Assembly (NCBI GenBank): GCA_013140705.1
Contig: JABFSH010000012.1
Span: 1 to 45,441 of the forward strand
Origin: Methylococcaceae bacterium
Lineage (GTDB): Bacteria; Pseudomonadota; Gammaproteobacteria; Methylococcales; Methylomonadaceae
Length of the DNA: 45,441 nt
Direction of reading: 5' to 3'
Shown here: positions 20,942 through 30,009 of the stretch, one piece after another
Position numbering within the stretch: position 1 is the first letter of the stretch
Layout of the letters: every line of letters begins with the position of its first letter
Position numbers and translations under genes: made by a program
The notes under the pieces: model-generated
Told to the model about the DNA's origin: nothing
The model's database searches: none
What the model saw: only the letters and a program-made list of their open reading frames with translations

Positions 20942-20954
20942 AATAATCGAGTGA
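19764..20954 (+). CDS. tuf: Elongation factor Tu, copy 2 (str operon)
   Basis: Same 396-residue protein as the copy at 3326-4516. AAAGG lies 9 bases before the ATG, within TAAAGGTATT, the only upstream stretch shared with copy 1. The last codons TCA ATA ATC GAG TGA differ from copy 1 at synonymous positions, and they supply GAGTGAG just upstream of the rpsJ ATG. With only 5 bases to rpsJ, translation of rpsJ is probably coupled to tuf. Confidence 0.98.
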   Translation: MAKEKFTRNKPHVNVGTIGHVDHGKTTLTAALTKVMAELQGGEVKAFDQIDNAPEERARGITIATSHVEYESATRHYAHVDCPGHADYVKNMITGAAQMDGAILVCSAADGPMPQTREHILLSRQVGVPYIVVFLNKADMVDDAELIELVEMEIRELLDLYEFPGDDTPIVIGSALKALEGDTSEIGVPSVVKLVEALDSYIPLPERAVDGAFLLPIEDVFSISGRGTVVTGRVERGVIKVGQEVEIVGIRPTVVTTCTGVEMFRKLLDQGQAGDNVGILLRGTKRDDVERGQVLAHKGTIKPHAHFKAEIYVLSKDEGGRHTPFFNGYRPQFYFRTTDVTGAVDLPEGVEMVMPGDNIAVTVKLISPIAMEDGLRFAIREGGRTVGAGVVSSIIE

Positions 20955-20959
20955 GTAAT

Positions 20960-21271
20960 ATGTCTAAACAAACTATCAGAATCCGATTGAAATCATTTGA
21001 TCACAAATTGATTGATCAATCGGCTGGCGAGATAGTAGAAACTGCAAGAAGAACAGGTGCGCAAATTAAGGGTCCTATTCCACTGCCTACTAAAAAAGAG
21101 CGTTTTACAATTTTAATATCTCCGCATGTTAACAAGGATGCTAGGGATCAATATGAATTAAGAACATACAAGAGATTGTTAGATATCGTTGAGCCGACCG
21201 ATAAAACCGTAGATGCCTTGATGAAGTTGGATCTTGCGGCTGGTGTTGACGTTCAAATAAAGCTGAATTAA
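20960..21271 (+). CDS. rpsJ: 30S ribosomal protein uS10
   Basis: Head protein of the small subunit and partner of NusB/NusG in antitermination. The ATG at 20960 gives [20 protein letters not shown], 103 residues, as in E. coli. A GTG at 20951 in the same frame overlaps the tuf stop and is less likely. There is no room for the L4-controlled S10 leader found in E. coli, since tuf ends 5 bases upstream. Confidence 0.98.
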   Translation: MSKQTIRIRLKSFDHKLIDQSAGEIVETARRTGAQIKGPIPLPTKKERFTILISPHVNKDARDQYELRTYKRLLDIVEPTDKTVDALMKLDLAAGVDVQIKLN

Positions 21272-21289
21272 AAGTAGGGGGATTGGCAA

Positions 21290-21940
21290 ATGTCAATAGG
21301 TCTAGTAGGTCGTAAATGTGGTATGACCAGAGTGTTTTGTGAGGATGGTTCATCTGTGCCTGTAACTGTACTTCAGATTGATTCAAACAGAATTACTCAA
21401 GTAAAGGATGTTGAGGTGGATGGTTACCGATCAATCCAGGTAGCAGTTGGTGATAAAAAGTCATCTCGCGTTAATAAGGCTCTAGCTGGTCATTATGCGG
21501 CGGCAAATGTAACTGCAGGTCGTGGATTGTGGGAGTTCAGACTTGAAGATGGTGAAGGGCAGGATTTGGCAACAGGTACTGAGTTGTCGCTGGATGTTTT
21601 TAGCGTTGGCCAAGTTGTCGATGTGCAGGGGAAAAGCATTGGTAAAGGTTTTGCTGGCGGTATAAAGCGCCACAACTTTAGCATGCAGGATGCCACTCAC
21701 GGGAATTCGCGCTCCCATAGAGTTCTTGGCTCTATTGGTATGAATCAAACGCCAGGTCGTGTTTTCAAGGGCAAAAAAATGGAAGGCCATTTGGGTGCTG
21801 TCAAAAAAACAGTGCAAAATCTAACCATTCAAGCAATAGATAAAGAAAGAAATCTGATTTTGATCAAAGGCGCAGTGCCTGGTGCTAAAGGTGGTGATGT
21901 AGTAATCACGCCGGCAATAAAAACAAGAAGAAAAGGTTAA
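21290..21940 (+). CDS. rplC: 50S ribosomal protein uL3
   Basis: Early assembly protein whose loop reaches the peptidyl transferase centre. 216 residues, with the conserved [13 protein letters not shown] (about 123-135) and [20 protein letters not shown] (about 145-164) of the extended loop, including the glutamine that PrmB-type enzymes methylate in E. coli (MNQTPG). AGGGGG at 21276-21281 precedes the ATG. rplD begins 3 bases after the stop. Confidence 0.98.
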   Translation: MSIGLVGRKCGMTRVFCEDGSSVPVTVLQIDSNRITQVKDVEVDGYRSIQVAVGDKKSSRVNKALAGHYAAANVTAGRGLWEFRLEDGEGQDLATGTELSLDVFSVGQVVDVQGKSIGKGFAGGIKRHNFSMQDATHGNSRSHRVLGSIGMNQTPGRVFKGKKMEGHLGAVKKTVQNLTIQAIDKERNLILIKGAVPGAKGGDVVITPAIKTRRKG

Positions 21941-21943
21941 GTT

Positions 21944-22564
21944 ATGGGATTGCAAATACCTGCTTTAAATAATGAAGACACTGCAGGAGCAGTTACAGTT
22001 ACAGATGCTGTTTTTGGTCAAGCATTCAATGAAACCCTGATTCATCAATTGGTTGTACGGTACATGGCTGGTGCCCGTGCGGGTACAAAGGCACAAAAAA
22101 CAAGAACCGATGTAAGCGGCGGCGGTGCTAAGCCTTGGAAGCAAAAAGGCACGGGACGAGCCAGATCGGGCTCAACCCGCAGTCCAATTTGGCGGACAGG
22201 AGGTGTTGTTTTTGCTGCACGACCTAGATCCTATGAGCAAAAATTAAACAAAAAGATGTTCCGCGTAGGGATACGTTCAGTATTATCAGAATTGCTGAGA
22301 CAGGGTCGTTTAGTAGTAAGCAACGACATTATCCCTGAAGAACCGAAAACAAAAATTTTAAACGAAAAATTAAAAGCTCTTAATGCTAAAAAAGTTTTGA
22401 TAGTTGTCGACAGTGTCGATGTAGCATTGGCTCTAGCAGCAAGAAATCTACCTTATGTAGAAGTGATTGAAGCTATAAATCTAAATCCGGTTCTTTTGGT
22501 ATCTGCGGATAAAGTAATTGCGACGCCAGCGGCGATTAAGATTATTGAGGAGCGATTGGCATGA
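21944..22564 (+). CDS. rplD: 50S ribosomal protein uL4
   Basis: Lines the exit tunnel constriction; in E. coli it also represses the S10 operon, but the S10 leader is missing here. 206 residues. The long tunnel loop is recognisable as KPWKQKGTGRARSGSTRSP followed by IWRTGG (about residues 62-86). Overlaps rplW by ATGA at 22561-22564, so the two are coupled. Confidence 0.98.
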   Translation: MGLQIPALNNEDTAGAVTVTDAVFGQAFNETLIHQLVVRYMAGARAGTKAQKTRTDVSGGGAKPWKQKGTGRARSGSTRSPIWRTGGVVFAARPRSYEQKLNKKMFRVGIRSVLSELLRQGRLVVSNDIIPEEPKTKILNEKLKALNAKKVLIVVDSVDVALALAARNLPYVEVIEAINLNPVLLVSADKVIATPAAIKIIEERLA

Positions 22565-22860
22565 GCTTGAACAAGTTTAATTTGGCAGCTGTAATAGAAG
22601 CGCCGATCATTTCAGAAAAAAGCACTATTTCAGCAGAAAAAAATAAGAGTTTTGTTTTTAAAGTTCAAAAGCAAGCTACTAAAAAACACATAAAACAAGC
22701 TGTCGAACTGATGTTCAGTGTTGAGGTTGATTCAGTACAAGTTTTAAATGTTAAGGGTAAACAAAAGAAATTCGGGCGTTCTCTTGGACAGAGATCAGAT
22801 TGGAAAAAAGCGTATGTAAAGCTTAAACCTGGTCACGACATAGAGTTTTCTGTAGCTTAA
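22561..22860 (+). CDS. rplW: 50S ribosomal protein uL23
   Basis: Sits at the tunnel exit and docks trigger factor and SRP. 99 residues, with PIISEKSTISAEKNKSFVFKV near the N-terminus and the KGKQKKFGRSLGQRSDWKKAYVKL-type loop in the C-terminal half (only described in part). The start overlaps the rplD stop by 4 bases. Confidence 0.97.
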   Translation: MSLNKFNLAAVIEAPIISEKSTISAEKNKSFVFKVQKQATKKHIKQAVELMFSVEVDSVQVLNVKGKQKKFGRSLGQRSDWKKAYVKLKPGHDIEFSVA

Positions 22861-22899
22861 CTAAGATTATACGAAGAATAATAGGAAACGGTAAGAAAC

Positions 22900-23727
22900 A
22901 TGGCGATTGTAAAATCCAAACCAACCTCTCCTGGATCAAGGTTTGTTGTACGCATTAAAAATGATGGTTTGCATAAAGGTAAACCTTTTACGCCCTTATT
23001 AAGTAAAAACAGTAAAAGTGGCGGCCGCAACAATCAAGGGCGTATTACAACACGTCATGTCGGTGGTGGACATAAACAGCATTACCGTATGATTGATTTT
23101 AAAAGAAACAAAACTGACATACCTGCAATAGTTGAGCGCTTGGAATATGATCCCAACAGGACTGCAAATATAGCTCTTATCCTATTTAAAGATGGAGAGC
23201 GCAGATACATTATCGCACCAAAAGGATTAGAGGCAGGTCAAGAAGTTATTTCATCTGAGACAGTACTTGTTAAGCCCGGTAACTGTATGCCCTTAAGAAA
23301 TATACCGATGGGTACAACAGTTCATTGTGTTGAATTGCAACCTGGTAAGGGTGCTCAATTAGCAAGAAGTGCTGGAGCATCAGCTCAACTCGTTGCAAGA
23401 GAAGGCGCTCATGCCACTTTAAGATTACGCTCGGGAGAAATGCGAAAGGTAATGGCTGATTGCAGAGCGGTTATAGGTGAGGTATCTAATTCTGAACATA
23501 ATTTGAGGTCGCTCGGAAAAGCGGGAGCAACAAGATGGCGTGGAGTTAGACCGACTGTTCGTGGTGTCGTTATGAATCCCGTCGATCATCCGCATGGTGG
23601 TGGTGAAGGTCGGACCTCAGGTGGTAGGCATCCTGTATCTCCATGGGGCATGCCGACAAAGGGTTATAAAACAAGAAAAAATAAACGAACTGATAATATG
23701 ATTATCAGAAATCGTAAGCAGAAATAG
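22900..23727 (+). CDS. rplB: 50S ribosomal protein uL2
   Basis: Large-subunit core protein near the peptidyl transferase centre and the subunit bridge B7b. 275 residues. The catalytic-centre-proximal histidine is present in [19 protein letters not shown] (about 225-243). GGAAAC upstream gives a weak ribosome site. Separated from rplW by 39 bases and from rpsS by 12. Confidence 0.98.
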   Translation: MAIVKSKPTSPGSRFVVRIKNDGLHKGKPFTPLLSKNSKSGGRNNQGRITTRHVGGGHKQHYRMIDFKRNKTDIPAIVERLEYDPNRTANIALILFKDGERRYIIAPKGLEAGQEVISSETVLVKPGNCMPLRNIPMGTTVHCVELQPGKGAQLARSAGASAQLVAREGAHATLRLRSGEMRKVMADCRAVIGEVSNSEHNLRSLGKAGATRWRGVRPTVRGVVMNPVDHPHGGGEGRTSGGRHPVSPWGMPTKGYKTRKNKRTDNMIIRNRKQK

Positions 23728-23739
23728 TGAGGATTAAAC

Positions 23740-24012
23740 GTGCCGCGTTCAATTAAAAAAGGTCCATTTATTGATCATCATCTTCTAAAAAAAGTTGAAG
23801 ATGCAGTAAGTAGCAATAACAGGAAACCAATTAAAACATGGTCGAGAAGATCTATGATAATACCTGATATGTTGGGTTTAACAATAGCCGTCCATAACGG
23901 ACGACTACATATTCCGGTACTTGTTTCCGAAAACATGGTCGGACATAAATTGGGCGAGTTTGCCCCCACTCGAACATACAAAGGCCATGTGGCTGATAAA
24001 AAATCTAAATAG
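23740..24012 (+). CDS. rpsS: 30S ribosomal protein uS19
   Basis: Binds the 16S head near the A-site finger together with S13. 90 residues, [19 protein letters not shown] at the N-terminus and [16 protein letters not shown] near the C-terminus. Start is GTG at 23740 with GAGG at 23729-23732 in front of it, matching the family start MPRS. Confidence 0.97.
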   Translation: MPRSIKKGPFIDHHLLKKVEDAVSSNNRKPIKTWSRRSMIIPDMLGLTIAVHNGRLHIPVLVSENMVGHKLGEFAPTRTYKGHVADKKSK

Positions 24013-24020
24013 GGTTGTTA

Positions 24021-24356
24021 ATGGAAATTTCAGCAATTTTACGAAACGCACCTTTGTCTGCTCAAAAAGCTAGACTAGTTGGTGATCAGATACGAGGTCT
24101 ATCTGTTGATAAAGCGCTTAATACATTGAAGTTCAGCTCAAAAAAGGGCGCGACAGTATTCAAAAAAATCCTTGAATCAGCGATAGCGAATGCCGAGCAT
24201 AACGAAAGTGCTGATATCGATGATTTAAAAGTCTCGACTGTATTTGTTAATGAAGGTGTGACAATGAAGAGATTTAAAGCAAGAGCTAAAGGACGTGCCA
24301 ACCATATCCTTAAAAGAACTTGTCATATAACTGTTAAAGTTGCAGAAGTCGAGTAG
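24021..24356 (+). CDS. rplV: 50S ribosomal protein uL22
   Basis: Its beta-hairpin helps form the exit-tunnel constriction. ATG 24021 is chosen ([20 protein letters not shown]) with AGGG at 24011-24014; the in-frame TTG at 24015 adds only two residues. 111 residues, like E. coli (110). The hairpin segment [18 protein letters not shown] is at about residues 76-93. Starts 8 bases after rpsS. Confidence 0.97.
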   Translation: MEISAILRNAPLSAQKARLVGDQIRGLSVDKALNTLKFSSKKGATVFKKILESAIANAEHNESADIDDLKVSTVFVNEGVTMKRFKARAKGRANHILKRTCHITVKVAEVE

Positions 24357-24365
24357 GGGCAAATA

Positions 24366-25037
24366 ATGGGTCAAAAAGTTCATCCAATCGGCATACGCCT
24401 TGGTATAGTTAAAGACTGGAATTCGAGATGGTATGCGAACAGCCATGATTATTCCATTTTTTTGCATCAAGATATTACTGTCAGAGAATATATCAAAGAA
24501 AAATTAGCGCATGCATCGGTAAGTAAAATTCAGATAAATCGCCCTGCGAATAATGCCCATATAACTGTACATACTGCGCGTCCAGGAATTGTGATCGGTA
24601 AAAAAGGGGAAGATATTGACATTTTGCGGCAAGAAATCTCAAAAATGATTGGTGTGCCGGTGCAGCTAAACGTCGAAGAAATAAGAAAGCCTGAGCTCGA
24701 TGCACAATTAGTCGCAGAGGGGGTTGCTCAGCAGCTTGAAAAGCGAATTATGTATCGCCGTGCGATGAAAAGAGCTGTGACGAATACGATGCGTTTAGGC
24801 GCTGAAGGAATTAAAATTAATGTCGGCGGTCGTTTGAATGGAGCCGAAATCGCTAGAAGTGAATGGTATAGAGAGGGTCGAGTACCATTGCATACTTTAC
24901 GAGCTGATATTGATTATGCAACAGCAGAAGCAAATACAACCTACGGTATTATCGGCATCAAAGTGTGGATATTCAAAGGTGAAGTTTTTGATATGGATGC
25001 ACATATTGCATCCATAAATTCTGATTCTAAAAAATAG
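24366..25037 (+). CDS. rpsC: 30S ribosomal protein uS3
   Basis: Forms part of the mRNA entry channel helicase. 223 residues: N-terminal domain [16 protein letters not shown] domain with the GxxG loop in VIGKKGED (about 76-83), and the C-terminal [16 protein letters not shown] (about 156-171). Begins 9 bases after rplV. Confidence 0.98.
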   Translation: MGQKVHPIGIRLGIVKDWNSRWYANSHDYSIFLHQDITVREYIKEKLAHASVSKIQINRPANNAHITVHTARPGIVIGKKGEDIDILRQEISKMIGVPVQLNVEEIRKPELDAQLVAEGVAQQLEKRIMYRRAMKRAVTNTMRLGAEGIKINVGGRLNGAEIARSEWYREGRVPLHTLRADIDYATAEANTTYGIIGIKVWIFKGEVFDMDAHIASINSDSKK

Positions 25038-25053
25038 TTGAAGGGACGAGGAT

Positions 25054-25467
25054 ATGCTTCAACCTAAAAGAACTAAATTCCGTAAACAACATAAAGGCAG
25101 AAATAACGGAACTGCTGTACGGGGTTCATCGGTAAGTTTTGGTGAATATGGCTTAAAATCAATAAGTCGCGGTCGACTTACTGCTCGGCAAATTGAGTCA
25201 GCTAGAAGAGCGATTACAAGACATGTTAAGCGCGGTGGGAAACTTTGGATAAGAATTTTTCCAGATAAGCCAATAACTAAAAAGCCATTAGAAGTTCGTA
25301 TGGGAAAAGGAAAAGGTAGTGTAGAATATTGGGTTGCTCAAATAAGACCTGGTACCATGCTCTACGAAATACAGGGAGTATCAGAAGAGTTAGCTAGAGA
25401 GGCATTTACTCTGGCCGCTGCAAAGTTACCGTTAAAAACATTATTTACTGCTCGGACCATAATGTAA
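25054..25467 (+). CDS. rplP: 50S ribosomal protein uL16
   Basis: Late assembly protein that positions A-site tRNA. 137 residues, starting [16 protein letters not shown], with [19 protein letters not shown] (about 42-60) and the [16 protein letters not shown] segment (about 86-101, containing the conserved MGKGKG region). GAGGA precedes the ATG. The stop overlaps the rpmC start by one base (TAATG). Confidence 0.98.
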   Translation: MLQPKRTKFRKQHKGRNNGTAVRGSSVSFGEYGLKSISRGRLTARQIESARRAITRHVKRGGKLWIRIFPDKPITKKPLEVRMGKGKGSVEYWVAQIRPGTMLYEIQGVSEELAREAFTLAAAKLPLKTLFTARTIM

Positions 25468-25661
25468 TGAAAGCGAACGAAATTCGAAAAAAAAACAAAG
25501 AAGAACTTGTTGAGTTATTGGTTGAACTGGCCCGTGTACGATTTAATTTAAGAATGCAAAAGGCAACGGGTCAATTGTCTAAGCCTGATCAGGTAAGGAA
25601 AGTAAGACGAGATGTAGCACGAATTAAAACAATACTTTCTGAATTTGCGAGTGTTAAATAA
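25467..25661 (+). CDS. rpmC: 50S ribosomal protein uL29
   Basis: Small protein at the tunnel exit beside L23. 64 residues, two-helix coiled structure, with [17 protein letters not shown] (about 21-37), the conserved FNLR segment. One-base overlaps with rplP upstream and with rpsQ downstream show tight translational coupling. Confidence 0.97.
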   Translation: MKANEIRKKNKEELVELLVELARVRFNLRMQKATGQLSKPDQVRKVRRDVARIKTILSEFASVK

Positions 25662-25936
25662 TGACAACTAATACCGAAAACACTGAAAGTAAATTACGAA
25701 CAATCAACGGTAAAGTTGTTAGTAATAAGATGGATAAATCAATCACAGTCTTAGTTGAGCGTGTAGTTAAACATCCTATCTATGGCAAATTTATTAAAAG
25801 ATCATCAAAATTGATGGCACACGATGAATTAAATCAATGTCAAGAAGGCGATATAGTTGCAATTACATCTTGCAGACCGATATCCAAAAATAAAACATTT
25901 AAATTAGTACAGATTTTAGAAAGTGCTAATAAGTAG
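25661..25936 (+). CDS. rpsQ: 30S ribosomal protein uS17
   Basis: OB-fold protein of the 16S 5' domain. 91 residues with [20 protein letters not shown] (about 13-32) and [16 protein letters not shown] near the C-terminus. A short acidic N-terminal extension (TTNTENTES) precedes the domain. Last gene of the S10 set; 33 bases separate it from rplN, with AAGGA in front of that gene. Confidence 0.97.
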   Translation: MTTNTENTESKLRTINGKVVSNKMDKSITVLVERVVKHPIYGKFIKRSSKLMAHDELNQCQEGDIVAITSCRPISKNKTFKLVQILESANK

Positions 25937-25969
25937 TTCATTGCAAAATTCGTTAATAAGGAAATAATC

Positions 25970-26338
25970 ATGATTCAGATGCAAACTAACCTTGATGTCG
26001 CTGATAACAGCGGCGCAAAAAAGGTCATGTGTATCAAAGTTTTAGGTGGTTCGCATAGACGATACGCCGGTATTGGAGATATTATTAAAGTTAGTATTAA
26101 AGATGCAATTCCGCGAGGAAGAGTAAAAAAAGGCGAAGTATATAATGCCTTGGTTGTCAGAACGCGTAATGGGGTTAGAAGATCAGATGGATCAGTGATT
26201 CGTTTCGATGGGAACGCAGCTGTCATTCTCAATAATAATTTGCAACCACTCGGAACGCGAATTTTTGGGCCTGTCACTCGGGAATTGAGAGGCGAGAAGT
26301 TTATGAAAATAATTTCGTTAGCACCTGAAGTGTTATAA
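25970..26338 (+). CDS. rplN: 50S ribosomal protein uL14
   Basis: Subunit-interface protein (bridge B8) and target of the silencing factor RsfS. 122 residues, close to E. coli throughout: [19 protein letters not shown] near the N-terminus and [20 protein letters not shown] near the C-terminus. First gene of the spc set; the 33-base gap from rpsQ has no promoter-like sequence that I can support. Confidence 0.98.
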   Translation: MIQMQTNLDVADNSGAKKVMCIKVLGGSHRRYAGIGDIIKVSIKDAIPRGRVKKGEVYNALVVRTRNGVRRSDGSVIRFDGNAAVILNNNLQPLGTRIFGPVTRELRGEKFMKIISLAPEVL

Positions 26339-26352
26339 AAGGAGATCCTATA

Positions 26353-26670
26353 ATGCAAAAAATTAGAAAGGGTGATGACGTTATTGTTCGTACCGGCAAA
26401 GACAAAGGGAAAAGCGGAAGAGTTGTAAAAATTCTTAAAGACAGCAAAGTATTGGTTGAGGGAATTAATCAAGCTAAGAAAACCCAAAAAGCAAATCCAA
26501 ATGCCGGTACTACTGGTGGCATAGTAGTAAAAGATATGCCTATAGATATCTCAAATATTGGATTATACAATCCTACAACTAAAAAAGCTGATCGTGTTGG
26601 AATCAAGTTCCTAGAAGATGGAAAAAAGGTCAGATATTTTAAATCAACAAATGAAGTTGTTGATATATAA
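26353..26670 (+). CDS. rplX: 50S ribosomal protein uL24
   Basis: Assembly initiator near the tunnel exit. 105 residues with the KOW motif at the N-terminus ([20 protein letters not shown], residues 6-25) and [20 protein letters not shown] (about 55-74). AAGGAGA lies 8 bases before the ATG, one of the best ribosome sites in this cluster. Confidence 0.97.
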   Translation: MQKIRKGDDVIVRTGKDKGKSGRVVKILKDSKVLVEGINQAKKTQKANPNAGTTGGIVVKDMPIDISNIGLYNPTTKKADRVGIKFLEDGKKVRYFKSTNEVVDI

Positions 26671-26685
26671 AGGTATAGATAAGTC

Positions 26686-27225
26686 ATGGCTAGATTAGAA
26701 ACCGTATACAAAGAGACAATTCTTCCTGAATTAGTTAAGCAATTTTCTTATAAATCTATTATGCAAGCCCCTCGGATTACAAAAATTACATTAAATATGG
26801 GTGTAAGTGGGGCTGTAGCAGATAAAAAAGTTTTACAGTCAGCAGTTAGCGATATGGAAAAAATTGCTGGGCAGAAACCTGTCGTCACGTTAGCTAGAAA
26901 GTCAATCGCTGGATTTAAAATTAGGGATGATATGCCTATCGGCTGCAAAGTTACTTTGCGCAGTGATAAGATGTACGAATTTTTGGACCGTTTAATTAGT
27001 GTTGCTATTCCAAGAATTAGAGATTTTAGAGGATTGAGTGCAAAAAGTTTTGATGGAAGGGGAAATTATTCGATGGGGGTTAGAGAGCAAATCATTTTCC
27101 CTGAAATCGATTACGACAAAATTGATGCTTTGCGTGGAATGGATATCACGATAACAACAACAGCAAGCACTAATGAAGAAGGGCTTGCGTTGTTGAGGCT
27201 TTTTAACTTCCCTTTCAAAAATTAA
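26686..27225 (+). CDS. rplE: 50S ribosomal protein uL5
   Basis: Binds 5S rRNA and contacts P-site tRNA. 179 residues, the same as E. coli. Conserved stretches are [17 protein letters not shown] (about 28-44), [20 protein letters not shown] (about 66-85) and the C-terminal [20 protein letters not shown]. Starts 15 bases after rplX. Confidence 0.98.
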   Translation: MARLETVYKETILPELVKQFSYKSIMQAPRITKITLNMGVSGAVADKKVLQSAVSDMEKIAGQKPVVTLARKSIAGFKIRDDMPIGCKVTLRSDKMYEFLDRLISVAIPRIRDFRGLSAKSFDGRGNYSMGVREQIIFPEIDYDKIDALRGMDITITTTASTNEEGLALLRLFNFPFKN

Positions 27226-27239
27226 TAGGTTACGCGGAA

Positions 27240-27545
27240 ATGGCAAAAAAATCAATGATTGCACGTGAACACAAGCGTATCCAATTGGTTAAAAAATTTG
27301 ATACAAAACGGAAGGAATTAAAGGAAATTATCAGAGATCCGAACGCTACGTTTGAAGACAAAGAAACTGCACATCTAAAACTGCAAAAATTACCAAGAGA
27401 TTCAAGCCGCTCAAGGATAAGAAATCGCTGTAATATAACGGGTCGCCCGCATGGATATTATCGCAAGTTTGGTCTAAGCAGGAATAAACTTAGAGAAGCA
27501 GCAATGCGTGGTGATGTGCCAGGTGTCGTAAAAGCGAGCTGGTAA
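27240..27545 (+). CDS. rpsN: 30S ribosomal protein uS14, zinc-free form
   Basis: Late-binding head protein. 101 residues, [13 protein letters not shown] start and C-terminal [19 protein letters not shown]. There is a single cysteine where zinc-binding short S14 has CxxC pairs, so this is the long C-minus form, unlike the zinc-type L36 encoded downstream. 14-base gap from rplE. Confidence 0.97.
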   Translation: MAKKSMIAREHKRIQLVKKFDTKRKELKEIIRDPNATFEDKETAHLKLQKLPRDSSRSRIRNRCNITGRPHGYYRKFGLSRNKLREAAMRGDVPGVVKASW

Positions 27546-27563
27546 TAGGTAGGAGACAATATA

Positions 27564-27959
27564 ATGAGTATGACAGACCCCATAGCAGATATGCTGACCA
27601 GAATAAGAAATGGTCAATCAGCTGGAAAAATATCGATAAAACAACCATCTTCAAAATTAAAAGTATCTTTAGCAAAAGTACTTAAAGAAGAAGGTTACAT
27701 ACTGGATTTCAGTACTGAGAAGGCTGGAAGTCATACCGAAATGACAATCCAGTTAAAGTATTATAAAGGTGTGCCGGTAATAGAAAATATTAAAAGAATT
27801 AGTAGACCCGGTTTACGGATTTATAAATCTAAGGATGAATTACCAAAAGTTCTAGGTGGACTCGGGATTGCTATAGTATCAACATCTAAAGGTGTGATGA
27901 CTGATAGGGCTGCGCGTGCCATTGGACATGGCGGTGAAGTTATTTGTACTGTTAGTTAA
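27564..27959 (+). CDS. rpsH: 30S ribosomal protein uS8
   Basis: Central-domain 16S binder; in E. coli it represses the spc operon by binding near rplE. 131 residues, [18 protein letters not shown] start and the conserved C-terminal [19 protein letters not shown] (about 95-113). GGAG precedes the ATG. I did not find an obvious S8 target within the short rplX-rplE gap. Confidence 0.98.
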   Translation: MSMTDPIADMLTRIRNGQSAGKISIKQPSSKLKVSLAKVLKEEGYILDFSTEKAGSHTEMTIQLKYYKGVPVIENIKRISRPGLRIYKSKDELPKVLGGLGIAIVSTSKGVMTDRAARAIGHGGEVICTVS

Positions 27960-27971
27960 CGTAGGCGAATT

Positions 27972-28505
27972 ATGTCAAGAATAGCAAAAGCCCCAGTTAG
28001 TATTCCGAATGGTGTAGATGTAAAGTTGGTTGATAATTATATGACCGTAAAAGGAAAGTTTGGTCAATTATCATTTGATTTAAATCCTGCAGTCAATGTC
28101 GCTATTAATGATAATACAATACATATGCAGTGGGATAAGGAAAATAAAATCGCTACAGCTCAGGCTGGAACTGCACGAGCTATAGTTAACAATCTGATAA
28201 CAGGTGTGTCAGTAGGTTTTGAGAAGAAATTAACCTTAATTGGTGTCGGTTATAGAGCTCAAGCAAAAGATAGCATTTTAAATCTTGCCCTTGGATTTTC
28301 GCATCCGGTTGATTTTCAGGTACCGGTGGGAATTTCGGTAGAGACTCCAACTCAAACAGACATCATAATCAAAGGTAGTGATAAACAATTAGTTGGTCAA
28401 GTCGCAGCAAAGATTAGGGCAATTCGACCCCCTGAACCATATAAAGGTAAGGGTGTTAGGTATGCTGATGAGAATGTTGTTAGAAAAGAAGCCAAGAAGA
28501 AGTAA
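27972..28505 (+). CDS. rplF: 50S ribosomal protein uL6
   Basis: Two-domain protein next to the sarcin-ricin loop and factor site. 177 residues, MSRIAKAPVSIPNGVDV start, the internal VGVGYRAQ-like LIGVGYRAQAK (about 90-100) and the signature PPEPYKGKGVRYADE near the C-terminus. 12 bases after rpsH. Confidence 0.98.
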   Translation: MSRIAKAPVSIPNGVDVKLVDNYMTVKGKFGQLSFDLNPAVNVAINDNTIHMQWDKENKIATAQAGTARAIVNNLITGVSVGFEKKLTLIGVGYRAQAKDSILNLALGFSHPVDFQVPVGISVETPTQTDIIIKGSDKQLVGQVAAKIRAIRPPEPYKGKGVRYADENVVRKEAKKK

Positions 28506-28514
28506 GGTATAATA

Positions 28515-28868
28515 ATGGATAAAAAGCAATCTCGTTTAAAGCGTGCATTGAAAGTGCGAAGCAAGATAAAGCAGTTGAAAGCGACGCGTCTTACAATTCA
28601 CAAAACGGCTCAGCATATATATGCTCAAGTAATAAGTGAAGATGGTTCATCTACTTTAGCTAGCGTATCAACCACACAAGCCGATATTAAATTGAACTTG
28701 AAAAACACAGGCAATATAGAAGCAGCCACTGAAGTGGGCAAGCTTATTGCTTTAAAAGCAATAGCTGCAGGGATAACAGAAGTTGCTTTTGATCGATCAG
28801 GTTTTAAATATCATGGTCGTGTCAAAGCACTTGCAGACGCCGCGCGTGAAGCCGGTTTGAAATTTTAG
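28515..28868 (+). CDS. rplR: 50S ribosomal protein uL18
   Basis: Binds 5S rRNA and brings it to the large subunit. 117 residues, basic N-terminal tail ([19 protein letters not shown]) and the C-terminal [20 protein letters not shown] segment typical of the family. Its start lies 9 bases after the rplF stop; rpsE follows 9 bases after its own stop with GGAG in between. Confidence 0.98.
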   Translation: MDKKQSRLKRALKVRSKIKQLKATRLTIHKTAQHIYAQVISEDGSSTLASVSTTQADIKLNLKNTGNIEAATEVGKLIALKAIAAGITEVAFDRSGFKYHGRVKALADAAREAGLKF

Positions 28869-28877
28869 GAGATAGAG

Positions 28878-29384
28878 ATGGCAACGGCACCAGCTCAGGC
28901 TAGTACTGATGGTTTACAAGAAAAATTAGTCAATGTAAGACGTGTTGCAAAAGTTGTAAAAGGCGGTAGAGTCTTCGGTTTTACAGCACTGACAGTAGTA
29001 GGTGATGGCGAAGGTCGCGTAGGCTATGGGGTCAGCAAGGCACGTGAAGTTCCAATTGCAATTCAAAAATCTTTAGAGCAAGCACGTAAGAACATGAGGA
29101 AAGTATCTTTAAAAGGAGATACTTTGCAATATCCTATTGTTAATACGACAGGTGCTGCTAAAGTCTTTATGCAGCCAGCTTCAGAAGGTACGGGAATAAT
29201 AGCAGGCGGTGCAATGCGCGCTGTTTTTGAAGTTGTTGGTGTGCATAACGTGTTAGCTAAATGCATTGGAACGAGTAATCCAATTAATGTGGTTAGGGCA
29301 ACAATCAATGGATTAACGGGTATGCATAACGTGAACCAGATAGCTGCTAAACGTGGTTTGTCAGTCGAACAGATAACCGGATAG
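28878..29384 (+). CDS. rpsE: 30S ribosomal protein uS5
   Basis: Shapes the mRNA entry channel and affects decoding accuracy. 168 residues. The N-terminal dsRNA-binding-like domain contains [20 protein letters not shown] (about 23-42) and [12 protein letters not shown] (about 48-59), where spectinomycin resistance changes map in E. coli; these look wild type. The C-terminal domain ends LSVEQITG. Confidence 0.98.
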   Translation: MATAPAQASTDGLQEKLVNVRRVAKVVKGGRVFGFTALTVVGDGEGRVGYGVSKAREVPIAIQKSLEQARKNMRKVSLKGDTLQYPIVNTTGAAKVFMQPASEGTGIIAGGAMRAVFEVVGVHNVLAKCIGTSNPINVVRATINGLTGMHNVNQIAAKRGLSVEQITG

Positions 29385-29389
29385 TCAAA

Positions 29390-29575
29390 ATGCAAGTAAA
29401 AAAAATAAGTGTTACCATGACTAAAAGTAAATTTGGTCGTCTACCTCGGCATCAAGCATGTTTAAAAGGTTTGGGCTTAAAAAAAATTAATCAGACGGTG
29501 GAAGTTCTTAACACCGCTGAAAACAGAGGAATGATCAATAAAATATCGTACATGTTAAGTGTCGAGGAACTTTAA
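29390..29575 (+). CDS. rpmD: 50S ribosomal protein uL30
   Basis: Small large-subunit protein. 61 residues: [19 protein letters not shown] (residues 4-22) and [16 protein letters not shown] at the C-terminus match the short bacterial form. The stop overlaps the rplO start by one base (TAATG), so L30 and L15 are translated together. Confidence 0.96.
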   Translation: MQVKKISVTMTKSKFGRLPRHQACLKGLGLKKINQTVEVLNTAENRGMINKISYMLSVEEL

Positions 29576-30009
29576 TGTTTTTGAATACAATACAGTCAAG
29601 CGAAGGTGCTCGAAAAAAATCAAAGCGTGTTGGACGTGGAATCGGTTGCACACTCGGAAAAACTTGTGGAAGAGGTCACAAGGGACAGAAGGCCCGTAGT
29701 GGTGGATTCCATAAAGTAGGATTTGAAGGTGGACAGATGCCACTGCAAAGACGCTTGCCTAAAATAGGGTTCAAGTCACGTTCTAGCAAGTTTACGGCTG
29801 AAGTTAGATTGAGTGAATTAAATGGACTTTCCTCTGATACCATTGATCTTAAGACGCTAATTGAGAGAAATGTTGTTCCTGTCTTTACAAAAATAGTTAA
29901 GGTCATAAAGTCGGGTGAGGTGACGAAAAGCTTAACTATCAAGGGGATAAAAGTTACAAAAGGTGCCAGGGAGGCGATCGAAGCCGCTGGTGGCCTTATT
30001 GAGGTTTAA
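29575..30009 (+). CDS. rplO: 50S ribosomal protein uL15
   Basis: Assembly protein with a long N-terminal extension into 23S rRNA. 144 residues. The glycine-rich tail reads [20 protein letters not shown] (about 22-41), where E. coli has [16 protein letters not shown], so two cysteines replace serine and glycine here. [17 protein letters not shown] follows. The secY GTG comes directly after the stop codon with no spacer. Confidence 0.98.
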   Translation: MFLNTIQSSEGARKKSKRVGRGIGCTLGKTCGRGHKGQKARSGGFHKVGFEGGQMPLQRRLPKIGFKSRSSKFTAEVRLSELNGLSSDTIDLKTLIERNVVPVFTKIVKVIKSGEVTKSLTIKGIKVTKGAREAIEAAGGLIEV

